The translations under genes were made by a program, and so were the position numbers. The notes below the pieces were generated by a model that was not told the origin of the DNA, did no database searches, and worked only from the letters and a program-made list of their open reading frames with translations. Positions 36,931 to 44,763 of a DNA stretch of 53,373 nt are shown here, in pieces. Within the stretch, counting starts at the first letter, position 1, and each line of letters opens with the position of its first letter. This stretch comes from an uncultured Robinsoniella sp. (GTDB taxonomy: Bacteria; Bacillota; Clostridia; Lachnospirales; Lachnospiraceae), in contig UQCR01000038.1 of NCBI GenBank assembly GCA_900539655.1, forward strand, positions 1 through 53,373. Reading direction: 5' to 3'.

Positions 36931-37231
36931 GATACCCATTGCAGCAACTCGATTTGCTTCATACATATCTTTTTTGTTACAGTCCAATGCTCAGAATCAA
37001 TAAAATAATCCTGGTCTTCCTCTTTTGTCCTATAAGTAAAATTCTGTAAATAGGAATCCTTAAGCATTTGATTATATGCCTTAATGTATCTGAGATTAAA
37101 CGCCGCACCACCAGTTTTTCAATTCTAATTGAATGATATGTATTGCTCAAACCTGTTTTACAAAATACAGACCCTGCCTCTGCCTGCTCTGCAGTTATAA
37201 AGCCAATCAGTCCATGATGAAAATAATACAA
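36921..37231 (-). pseudogene. Frameshifted remnant of an unrecognised gene
   Basis: Two consecutive minus-strand frames look protein-like. The first reads YYFHHGLIGFITAEQAEAGS then SNTYHSIRIEK. After a one-base shift near 37110 the second reads GAAFNLRYIKAYNQMLKDSY then DSEHWTVTKKICMKQIELLQ, to a stop at 36921-36923. The first frame begins with a TTG inside the terminator of the peptidase gene and has no ribosome site. It appears to be an N-terminally truncated, frameshifted gene of unknown family. Confidence 0.45.
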
Positions 37232-37274
37232 AAAAACGCCCCGCGATTAATCGTTTGATCAAAGCGAAGCATTT
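37229..37274 (-). terminator. Intrinsic terminator of the M13 peptidase gene
   Basis: On the minus-strand RNA AAUGCUUCGC pairs with GCGGGGCGUU (ten pairs including three G-U) and is followed by UUUUUG. It lies about 48 bases after the peptidase stop. Confidence 0.8.
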
Positions 37275-37321
37275 TTTATTGTAACGGATAGTCCGTCTAT
37301 TAGAAATAGTTGGTGTTTAGT

Positions 37322-40033
37322 TTACCAGATATTAATTCTATCTTCTGGCGCAACATACATACCGTCTCCCTCTTTAATATCATAGGTGTCGTAAAATTCC
37401 TGGAAATTGACCAACACTCGGTTGCCACGCAGCTTATAGGGTGCATGGTCTGAATTGGCCAGCTCCTTCAGCTTCTCCCTGGATGAAGTCTTGACCCAGC
37501 TCTTGGCATAATTTCGGAAGAATTTATCGTAATCTGGATTTTCCATTCCGGACATGATCTGCAACGCACTGGCAAGGCCGCCGATATCAGCGATGTTTTC
37601 ACTCAGCTGTGCCGTACCGTTTGCGCCGATTCCGGGAGCCACTTCTTTTCCCTCGTAGAATGGCACCACCTTCTCGCAGCGATCCTGGAACTGCTTGAAG
37701 TCCTCATCGGTCCACCAATTTCTCAGATTTCCCTCCGCGTCGTACTGGGCGCCCTGGTCATCAAATACATGGGTGATCTCATGGGCGATGATGGCGCCGA
37801 TGCCGCTCAGGTTTTCTTCCTTCGACGCGTTCACATCATAAAGGGGGGCCTGCAGGATACCAGCGGGCAGGACGATGGAATTGGTTGTACGGTTCGCCGC
37901 AGCATTAACGCTGATAGGAGACATGACCTCAAAGGTGCTTTCCGGATCAAACTCTTTCTCTTCCTCCGCTGTGCTTCCGGCAAGGCGCAGACGCATGATG
38001 GCGGAGATATTTTCAAAGTAGCTTCCACCGTCCGCTTTCCCAAGAATTTCGGCAGATTCCGGCCAATTATTAGGATAACCGGCTACGATTTGCAAGCTGT
38101 CCAGCTTCTTCAAGGCTTCTTTTTTTGTTTCTTCATTCATCCATTCCAGCTTCTGAACACGCTGTTTAAAGGCCTCTACCAGCTCTTTTGCGAGATCCTC
38201 TACACCCTGCTTCGCTTCCGGAGAGAAGTAGCGCTTGACATAAATCTTGCTGATTTCATTGGAAAGATATGTGCCTGTCACTTCAGCGGCTTTTTCTTCC
38301 GCTGATTTCTCCTCTGTAGGGGTCGATCCAAAGAGATTAGAATAATAATTATCGATAATACCCTGGAGTTCTTCATCAAGTGTGTCTTTATAATCAGTGA
38401 GCATGGTGATTTTATAAAGAGCTTTAAACATCTCCAGATTATCGTCATTCAGGTACTTCGCATATGTTTCCAGAAGCTCCTTGATATCGGTGGTAAAACC
38501 GATAGCAGGATCGAAGCCTATGGCGGTAAAAAATTCCGGCATGCCGATTCCCGGCATCAGCGCCTCAAGATCCTGAGGCGTGTAATGGTTGTAGTTTTCA
38601 TTGAGGTTGCTGTAGGCGCCATCCTCAAAGTTGACGCTGCCTACCAAGCCTTCTTCCATCTTCATAATAGCGTCAGCCTGTGCCTCAGCCCTTGCCTGAT
38701 CTTCGCCTGCATAAACAAGAAGCTGGATGAGAAAATTACGCCTGATCTGGTATTTTTCCCCGGAGGGATTTGCATACTCTTCTTTCCCGAGGCTGGGCGT
38801 GGGCGCCATCAGGTTGATAACTGGTTTCGAATTGTCTTTCAGGTCATTAGTGCGGAAAGGGATGAATGCGCCGCTGCTGTTCGTTCCCAAGGCCTTTACT
38901 GCCTCCGCGTTGGCCTGGTTTAACTCTTTCATAGAGGTTGCCGCGTCAATGGCATCCAGGTAGGGTTTCAGTGGGGTGACTCCCTGTTCGTTCCGCGCTT
39001 TCATATCCAGGATATTATTATAAAAGGACTTTATCTTGTACTCGTCACTACCCTTGGGGTATTCTTCCTTGCTGTTTACAATCTCCTGAACAATTTCATT
39101 GACCCGCTCGTTTACCTGCTGGTGCAGGGTAGGAACAGTGCCGCCAGTGGTATCTCCCACAGGAATTTTTGCATTGTCCAGGTCGTTTTTATTGACAGTA
39201 TTATAAAAGTCGTCCTTTAGATTGGTGCCAAAGAGCGCCCAGACCCTGCCGGCAAGTGTTTTCAGCTGATCTGCGTTCACTTCTGTAAGGGAAATTTCTT
39301 CATTGGAACCGGATGTTTCTTGTGCTTCTGCCGTATCCATGCTGGCACTGTCCTGTCCTTCAACTGCGCCATCTGTCCCGGCACTGTCCTGTCCTTCGAC
39401 TGCGCTATCCATGCCGGCGCTGTCCTGTCCTTCGACTGCGCTATCTGTCCCGGCGCTGTCCTGTCCTTCGACTGCGCCATCTATCCCGGCACTGTCCTGT
39501 CCGACTGCGGCATCCGTGCCGGTAAGCCCTTGTTCTGTGCCGCCCTGACCCGATGCTGCGTTTTCTTCCAGGCCCAAATCCTCATGGGTCAATACGCCGC
39601 CGTTCGCCAGGTTTTCCAAGTCGCTTTTCGCCCAATCAGGCACCCCTGAAAGGTCCGGCGCCGGAGCCGAAATCAATGCCATATTCCCGGTAGGAGCGGG
39701 CAGCTTACCGAATGCCCGGCTCATCAGAACCAGGGTTTGCAGGCGGGTGGCCTTATCATTTTCATTGCTTTCAAGCCCCTTTAGCATTGCCTTTCTGTCA
39801 GCGGAGTTATAACCGACCGCCGCCTGAATAAGGTAATCCGTTACCTGCCCGATGGTCATTGCTCCGGGTTTCAGTAAGTTTACGGCCGCTCTCTCCAAAT
39901 CGCCCGTCTGGGACGTTGGTGTGGATGCCGACTGGGATGAAGATGTTTCTTGTGGTTTGGCTGCACAACCTGTAAACAACAGTGTCGTTGCCAAAAGAAA
40001 TGAAGTAATTTTAACTAAATGTTTTTTTTGCAT
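37322..40033 (-). CDS. M13 family metallopeptidase lipoprotein with SLH-like N-terminal region
   Basis: Zinc endopeptidase of the neprilysin/PepO family, 903 residues. Signal peptide with lipobox FTGC (C23) places it on the outer face of the membrane. Residues 40-160 resemble S-layer-homology modules (LKPGAMTIGQVTDYLIQAA, WAKSDLENLANGGVLT). Residues about 178-238 are a low-complexity run of 12-residue repeats (GQDSAGTDSAVE type). From about 240 the M13 fold follows, with zinc motif HEITH (H751, E752, H755) and ENIADIGGL (E812, D816). The motifs for activity are present. M13 enzymes usually have 650-750 residues, and the excess is the N-terminal extension. A kinase/regulator pair lies immediately upstream on the same strand, separated by a terminator. 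Confidence 0.93.
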   Translation of the reverse strand: MQKKHLVKITSFLLATTLLFTGCAAKPQETSSSQSASTPTSQTGDLERAAVNLLKPGAMTIGQVTDYLIQAAVGYNSADRKAMLKGLESNENDKATRLQTLVLMSRAFGKLPAPTGNMALISAPAPDLSGVPDWAKSDLENLANGGVLTHEDLGLEENAASGQGGTEQGLTGTDAAVGQDSAGIDGAVEGQDSAGTDSAVEGQDSAGMDSAVEGQDSAGTDGAVEGQDSASMDTAEAQETSGSNEEISLTEVNADQLKTLAGRVWALFGTNLKDDFYNTVNKNDLDNAKIPVGDTTGGTVPTLHQQVNERVNEIVQEIVNSKEEYPKGSDEYKIKSFYNNILDMKARNEQGVTPLKPYLDAIDAATSMKELNQANAEAVKALGTNSSGAFIPFRTNDLKDNSKPVINLMAPTPSLGKEEYANPSGEKYQIRRNFLIQLLVYAGEDQARAEAQADAIMKMEEGLVGSVNFEDGAYSNLNENYNHYTPQDLEALMPGIGMPEFFTAIGFDPAIGFTTDIKELLETYAKYLNDDNLEMFKALYKITMLTDYKDTLDEELQGIIDNYYSNLFGSTPTEEKSAEEKAAEVTGTYLSNEISKIYVKRYFSPEAKQGVEDLAKELVEAFKQRVQKLEWMNEETKKEALKKLDSLQIVAGYPNNWPESAEILGKADGGSYFENISAIMRLRLAGSTAEEEKEFDPESTFEVMSPISVNAAANRTTNSIVLPAGILQAPLYDVNASKEENLSGIGAIIAHEITHVFDDQGAQYDAEGNLRNWWTDEDFKQFQDRCEKVVPFYEGKEVAPGIGANGTAQLSENIADIGGLASALQIMSGMENPDYDKFFRNYAKSWVKTSSREKLKELANSDHAPYKLRGNRVLVNFQEFYDTYDIKEGDGMYVAPEDRINIW
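39312..39515 (-). repeat. 36-bp tandem repeat inside the M13 peptidase gene
   Basis: Units begin at 39348, 39384, 39420 and 39456, exactly 36 bases apart, with a partial unit at 39492 and a degenerate one before 39348. Each encodes twelve residues (GQDSAG, then TDSAVE or IDGAVE), so copy-number changes keep the frame. It codes for the linker between the SLH-like and catalytic parts. Confidence 0.9.
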
Positions 40034-40263
40034 GCTTTCTATTTACCTTTCCGGTTTATACCTTTTTTATTTGAGGTGCGGAAACCCGATATTGTTTCCG
40101 ACCGTGTTTGCAGTATAGCAGACCGAATGTTAAGTGAATATAAAATGTGGACTTGTAAATATCAAATTCAAAAAATATTTGCTAAAATTTTTCATTATAA
40201 TAGCATGCTGTAACAGTTAAAATTACACCGTCATTCTGAGTGAAGTATTTTAGGCAGATCGCA

Positions 40264-40309
40264 AAACCCAAAACCGGACGCCATTCGATTAATTCAAAAC
40301 AGCGTCCGG
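40264..40309 (-). terminator. Intrinsic terminator of the OmpR/kinase operon
   Basis: Perfect eight-base stem (CCGGACGC and GCGTCCGG) with a roughly 20-base loop, followed on the minus strand by TTTTGGGTTTTG. It lies 15 bases after the kinase stop. The rest of 40034-40324, apart from this hairpin, shows no gene; it should hold the promoter of the M13 peptidase gene. Confidence 0.8.
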
Positions 40310-40324
40310 CCATTTGGCTTTTGT

Positions 40325-41416
40325 TTATGGAAATTGTACGGTGATTTTGTTGCCATGCCCCACTTCACTTTGGATGCTGATACTTCCGCCGTACCGCTCA
40401 AGTATAGTTTTAACAATTGCCAGCCCTAAACCAGAACCCGGAATGGTTTGGGAACGTGACTGGTCCGCTCGGTAGAAGGGCTCAAATACATGGGCAAGCG
40501 TTTCCGGCGCCATTCCAATTCCGGTATCCAGAATCTCTACTAGCATTTTATCCTGCTGACGTGAAAGGATGATATCGACGCTGCCGTCAATCCGGTTGTA
40601 TTTTATAGCGTTTTCCACCAGATTATAAAATACACGGTACAATAAAGCCTGGTTGCTGAAAAAACTGATATTCTCACCGCTTACTGTCATTTCAATCTGT
40701 TGCTTCTGTGCAAGCGGAGTTAGCTCCTGAACAATTTGCAGAATAAGTTCCTTCAAATCAACGTTTACCCTAGATTCATCAACCATCTCGTTTGTCAGTG
40801 CTACCAGTCCATCCATAGTGGGAATCAACCTATCCAAGCTTTTTCTGGTTCGATAAACAAAAGTTTTGTAATCCTCTTCTGTAGGGTGTGTATCCATATC
40901 CAGCACCTGAAGCGCAGTGTTGATTGCCGTGAGGGGTGTTTTCAGTTCATGAGCGGCATTGGCAGCGAAGTTCCGCTGAATGGCAAAGGATTCCTCCAAT
41001 CGTGTCAGCATGCTATTATATGAGGTTACAAGCTGAAGCACTTCACGATCCGCTCCAGGCAGCTCTACATGCTCATGAAGGCTTTGCTCGTCAGTTCTGC
41101 GTATTTTATCCGCAAGCTGGGATAGCGGTCTCATAAGCTTTCCTGTAGCCCAATAGGTAAAGCCCACCGAACCTAGAATGACAACCAGCATTACGAAAAT
41201 ATTTTGTTTGGTAAACTGAGTAGCAGGAACATAATCCGGGATAACTAAACCCGTAACGTCTATATTATATTTCTGTAAAATGTCGGACAACCCGTTTGTC
41301 CATCCGTAATAAGACTGTGCGGCTATAAGGGAATTAATGGTTAGAATCAAGCAGCCAAATGTCACAATCAGCCCTACTGTCAGGGTGGTTTTGCTTCGTA
41401 GCGTCATTTTATTCAT
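40325..41416 (-). CDS. OmpR-partner sensor histidine kinase
   Basis: Membrane histidine kinase of 363 residues. It has a first helix (TTLTVGLIVTFGCLILTINSL), a short extracytoplasmic loop of about 50 residues and a second helix (IFVMLVVILGSVGFTYWAT). A HAMP domain, the dimerisation motif NAAHELKTPLTAI with H156, and a HATPase domain with NLVENAIKYN, ILDTGIGM and GSGLGLAIV follow. The very short outer loop suggests that it senses the membrane or a peptide-like signal, as in antimicrobial-peptide sensors. Its start overlaps the regulator stop by four bases. Confidence 0.93.
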   Translation of the reverse strand: MNKMTLRSKTTLTVGLIVTFGCLILTINSLIAAQSYYGWTNGLSDILQKYNIDVTGLVIPDYVPATQFTKQNIFVMLVVILGSVGFTYWATGKLMRPLSQLADKIRRTDEQSLHEHVELPGADREVLQLVTSYNSMLTRLEESFAIQRNFAANAAHELKTPLTAINTALQVLDMDTHPTEEDYKTFVYRTRKSLDRLIPTMDGLVALTNEMVDESRVNVDLKELILQIVQELTPLAQKQQIEMTVSGENISFFSNQALLYRVFYNLVENAIKYNRIDGSVDIILSRQQDKMLVEILDTGIGMAPETLAHVFEPFYRADQSRSQTIPGSGLGLAIVKTILERYGGSISIQSEVGHGNKITVQFP

Positions 41417-42102
41417 AGGCTGTTCTCTCCCTTATGACGCAGCTGGTATCCTTGCCCCCGGATAGTGACAAGATATTCCCAGCCATTAGATACCGCCTCC
41501 AGCTTTTTGCGCAGCGAAGACATATGAACCCGGAAAGAATTAGAAAACAAGTCTGTTTCACTATCCCAGACATGTTCAATAATATCCTCAAGGCTGACAA
41601 TACGTTCTTGTTGGTACATCAGATATTCCAGGATGCCATACTCCTTTTTTGTTAGTGATAATGCCTCACCGCCTAAAAATGCTTGCTTTCCTGCCGTATC
41701 AAGTTCGATCTCACCAAACGTCAACGTTACATCTTTTGCTTGGTAGCGGTTTCGTAGCATGCTACGGATTCTTGCCTCAAGCTCCCGGAAATCAAAGGGC
41801 TTAGTCAAATAATCATTGCTGCCGGAATCAAGTCCGTTGATTTTATCTTCAATGGAACTGCGGGCTGATAATATTAACACACGAAACTCGGAATTTTCTT
41901 CCCGGATGCTTCGCAGTACAGCGAGCCCGTCAATTTTAGGCAGATTCAAATCCAGAATCATCAGATCATAGGTATTGATTTCATAAAGTTGCAGCGCTTC
42001 CTCGCCATCATATGCACAATCTACGGCATAGCCAAGTTTTTTTAGCCCCTGCGCAAGGGCATCGGACAATATTTCCTCGTCCTCAACCAAAAGTAATTTC
42101 AT
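41413..42102 (-). CDS. OmpR-family response regulator
   Basis: Response regulator of 229 residues. The receiver has E7/D8/E9, phospho-acceptor D51 (MILDLNLPKIDG), and Lys in YLTKPFDF. The C-terminal winged helix has LTFGEIELD, LTKKEYGILEYLMYQ and the recognition-helix region SNSFRVHMSSLRKKL, ending TIRGQGYQLRHKG. GGAGG precedes the ATG. It is the first gene of the pair and couples to the kinase by an ATGA overlap. The target is unknown; the M13 peptidase gene just downstream is a candidate. Confidence 0.95.
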   Translation of the reverse strand: MKLLLVEDEEILSDALAQGLKKLGYAVDCAYDGEEALQLYEINTYDLMILDLNLPKIDGLAVLRSIREENSEFRVLILSARSSIEDKINGLDSGSNDYLTKPFDFRELEARIRSMLRNRYQAKDVTLTFGEIELDTAGKQAFLGGEALSLTKKEYGILEYLMYQQERIVSLEDIIEHVWDSETDLFSNSFRVHMSSLRKKLEAVSNGWEYLVTIRGQGYQLRHKGENSL

Positions 42103-42193
42103 TTAGTAACCTCCATATGTTTATGTCAACATCATACAACACCGACTGTTAAATAAAGATAAACTTTAGTCTTTCCACAGATAGGGTTAAATA

Positions 42194-42685
42194 TCACTTT
42201 GAATCCAGCAAAAGCTGATACAACTGCCCGATATCAAAAGGCTTGGGTAAAAATCCCGTCATGCCTGCCTTGGCTGCGCTCTCACGATCCTCTTGAAATG
42301 TATTGGCTGTCATAGCCAAAATTGGAACAGTAGCTGCGTCCGGTCTTCCAAGCGCACGAATTTCCATTGCAGCCACAAGTCCATTCTTTACCGGCATATT
42401 GATATCCATTAAAATAACGTTGTAGGTTTCCAGAGGACTTTGTTCAAATATCTCCACTGCCTGCTGCCCGTCTATGGCTCTGTCCACTCTGATCCCTTTT
42501 ATTTCCATAAGCGCAACCGCTATTTCCGCATTCAAATCATTATCTTCAGCCAACAGTACATTGAGCCCGCGGAGCTTTTCCTCTTCAATCTCAACCACAT
42601 CATTTTCAGCCGCAAATAGTTCCGTACAGACAGGAAGCGTGATCGTAAAATAAAATTCGGAGCCAATTCCTGGTTTGCTATCCAC
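42194..42685 (-). pseudogene. C-terminal stump of a hybrid histidine kinase (receiver only)
   Basis: Frame of 163 codons. The first residues, VDSKPGIGSEFYFTITLPV, are the last strands of a HATPase domain. A complete receiver follows (NVLLAEDNDLNAEIA, phospho-acceptor Asp in ILMDINMPVKNG, Lys in FLPKPFD). Everything before is missing: no dimerisation histidine, no N or G1 box. The only start is a GTG directly abutting AAGGAGG, with no spacer, inside the end of the preceding gene. A deletion appears to have removed the kinase core. The receiver could still be translated by coupling. Confidence 0.75.
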
Positions 42686-44240
42686 CCTCCTTGTCTGACA
42701 CGGGGAAGGTCTTTTTAGACAATGCCGTATTTTTCACACACATACGCCAGACAACGAGTATTTTATGTTGATTTGGGATATCTGCATATATCCGCAGTAT
42801 TGTAACTTCATACCAGACGTAGTCTTCGGTGGCAGAATGGTACACACGGTATTTCCTTGACTTTTTCATAACGCCGCTTTTCAGAAATTCCTCAAGATAG
42901 CCTACTGGCTGGATGAGATTCCTATCATCGGGATGAACCGATTCCTGTAGAAACGCCAAATAAGATTCTTCAAAGAGTCCCATCGGATTTAGCTTATCAA
43001 AATCATTGTTCTGCTTATAGACCAGATGATAGACGCCGCTGTTCATATCTACCTCCATTACGGTGGAATCCTCATAGCACAGCATAGCAAAATATTTCAT
43101 TTGACCAAATTCAAGGGTATTAATTTCAAGTGACGGTTCGTTTATACCTGAATCATCGTTTTTAGAAAGTTGTATTTGTAAGGCATTTACATCTGCATAT
43201 TTATTGGCAATCCTCGCATAGATCCCACGAATCTTTTTAAAGCATTCCAGAAGGCGTGGAGAAAAAACACCACACTGGCCATTTAAAATCATATTACTGG
43301 CTGTTTCAGGCGAATACGCCTTTTTATAGACCCTATCCGTCGTAAGCGCGTCATACGCATCGGCAATACCTGCCGCCTGGGCACAGATGGGAATGTTGTT
43401 CATTGTAAGGCCTTCAGGATAACCGCTTCCATCCCAGCGCTCGTGATGATAACGGCAAATGTTATATGCGTATTGCAGGTATTCCTTATCGTGCATACGC
43501 CCAAGATCTTTTAATATCTCGCATCCCTTCACGGGATGTGTTTTCATAATTTCCATTTCTTCCGGGGTCAGGGGCCCGGACTTATTGAGAATAACATCGG
43601 GAATTGCTATCTTTCCAATATCGTGAAGAGTAGCGGCTCTGGCAATTACCTCGATTTTTCTCCCGTCCAAGTCATATTCCGGATAACTCCGCATCACATC
43701 CTCCAACAGCTCTCGGATGAACAACCGGATACGCAATGCATGCTGCCCTGTTTCCACACTGCGGTGTTCAATGACAGAAGATAGGACGTCCGTCAACGCA
43801 TCAGTGGAATCCCGCAGGGTAGCTGCCTGCTCGCGGATAATATCCTCCTGATGCTGCCGATGTTCATTTAACTCAATCACATTTTGCACCCTGCGCTTTA
43901 CCGTACAGGCTTCATAGGGGCGCAGGATGATGTCCATCGCACCTGAATCAAAAGCCCGCACCTCATCTTCCGCCGCGCCCTCGCTAGTTATGACGATGAC
44001 TGGAACAGTGTTTAGCAGATCGCCTGACTTCATTTCCGCCATCACCTGATATCCGTCTTTTACAGGCATAACAATATCTAGCAACACAGCGGCGATCCGA
44101 TCCCTGCACTGGTTCAACATCATCAACCCCTGCTCGCCGTTATGCGCTTCCAATATATTGAAGTCTTTGGTAAACAAATTACGGAGAACAGCGCGGTTGA
44201 CCTCCATATCATCTACAATCAAAAGAGTATTGCGGTTCAT
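42678..44240 (-). CDS. Receiver-HD-GYP protein with C-terminal PAS-like region
   Basis: Cytosolic protein of 520 residues. The receiver has D10/D11 and phospho-acceptor D55 (VLLDIVMPVKDG). The lysine position reads IILRPYEA, so the usual Lys is Arg. A helical linker follows, then the HD-GYP domain (LHDIGKIAIPD, MKTHPVKGCEIL, HHERWDGSGYPEG), a c-di-GMP phosphodiesterase fold with its metal ligands visible. The C-terminal 150 residues resemble a PAS sensor (FLQESVHPDDRNL, YRVYHSATEDYVWYEV, HKILVVWR). The last 22 residues after VVWR look foreign and end where the hybrid-kinase stump begins, so the natural C-terminus has probably been lost. Confidence 0.85.
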   Translation of the reverse strand: MNRNTLLIVDDMEVNRAVLRNLFTKDFNILEAHNGEQGLMMLNQCRDRIAAVLLDIVMPVKDGYQVMAEMKSGDLLNTVPVIVITSEGAAEDEVRAFDSGAMDIILRPYEACTVKRRVQNVIELNEHRQHQEDIIREQAATLRDSTDALTDVLSSVIEHRSVETGQHALRIRLFIRELLEDVMRSYPEYDLDGRKIEVIARAATLHDIGKIAIPDVILNKSGPLTPEEMEIMKTHPVKGCEILKDLGRMHDKEYLQYAYNICRYHHERWDGSGYPEGLTMNNIPICAQAAGIADAYDALTTDRVYKKAYSPETASNMILNGQCGVFSPRLLECFKKIRGIYARIANKYADVNALQIQLSKNDDSGINEPSLEINTLEFGQMKYFAMLCYEDSTVMEVDMNSGVYHLVYKQNNDFDKLNPMGLFEESYLAFLQESVHPDDRNLIQPVGYLEEFLKSGVMKKSRKYRVYHSATEDYVWYEVTILRIYADIPNQHKILVVWRMCVKNTALSKKTFPVSDKEGG

Positions 44241-44326
44241 CGTTATAGCTCACTCCTTTCCGGAACAGCACCATGCTGTCATGATGCTGAAATTGCATTA
44301 GCATTAGGCAAAGCCTTTCTTTCAGT

Positions 44327-44686
44327 TTATTGCTCCTTTGTTTTAACCAATACCTCAATAATTTCATGATAAACGGTACCCAGTTCGTCGCATGAAGCTT
44401 TAGCGTCGGCATACAATTCTTTCCGCAACAAATGCACAGTTGCAGAGCAAGTATCAAATAGCCTGTTAAATCCCAGGCTGGCAGCAACGCCTTTCAGCGT
44501 ATGCACCGCCGTAAGCAGGGCAGGCCAGTCCTCCTGTTCGACCGCGGCAAGAGCATTGGAATAATTTCCATCCTCTATAAACTTTATCAGATAGTGTTCA
44601 TACAATTCCGAATGGCCTGTGAAGCGTCGCATAGCTCCATTTACATCTGTATCAATCATTTGAAGTTGAATAAAAAGTTGTTTCAT
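44327..44686 (-). CDS. HPt (histidine phosphotransfer) domain protein
   Basis: Stand-alone phosphotransfer protein of 119 residues, all helical. The phosphorylated histidine is H62 in AVHTLKGVAASLG, the HPt signature. AGGAG precedes the ATG. It lies 86 bases upstream of the receiver-HD-GYP gene and should shuttle phosphate between a hybrid kinase and that receiver. The local hybrid kinase has lost its catalytic core, so its donor must be encoded elsewhere or the relay is dead. Confidence 0.88.
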   Translation of the reverse strand: MKQLFIQLQMIDTDVNGAMRRFTGHSELYEHYLIKFIEDGNYSNALAAVEQEDWPALLTAVHTLKGVAASLGFNRLFDTCSATVHLLRKELYADAKASCDELGTVYHEIIEVLVKTKEQ

Positions 44687-44763
44687 TTTTTCTCCTATTA
44701 AAATTATATACGTATACAGATTTTATAGTCTAAAAAATTGCCATAAGTTATTTTTACATGATT

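Noticed and set aside
36574..37008. Plus-strand frame of 144 codons as a complete gene
   Set aside because: Its first part is antisense to the DUF3990 remnant, it has no ribosome site, and only its later part shows a LacI-like pattern. It was recorded as a fragment.
37769..38305. Plus-strand frame of 178 codons
   Set aside because: Antisense shadow of the M13 peptidase gene, overlapping its zinc-binding region.
39348..39512. Regular 36-base repeats considered as a CRISPR array
   Set aside because: The repeats are directly adjacent with no unique spacers, and they encode an in-frame linker of a clear protein gene.
39303..39548. Plus-strand open frames of 70-109 codons with repeats such as PALSCPSTALSV
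   Set aside because: They are reverse-strand shadows of the 36-bp repeat in the M13 peptidase gene, which has a full domain structure on the minus strand.
44209..44487. Second minus-strand frame of 92 codons overlapping the HPt gene
   Set aside because: It is an out-of-frame shadow; the HPt frame has the histidine motif and a proper ribosome site.
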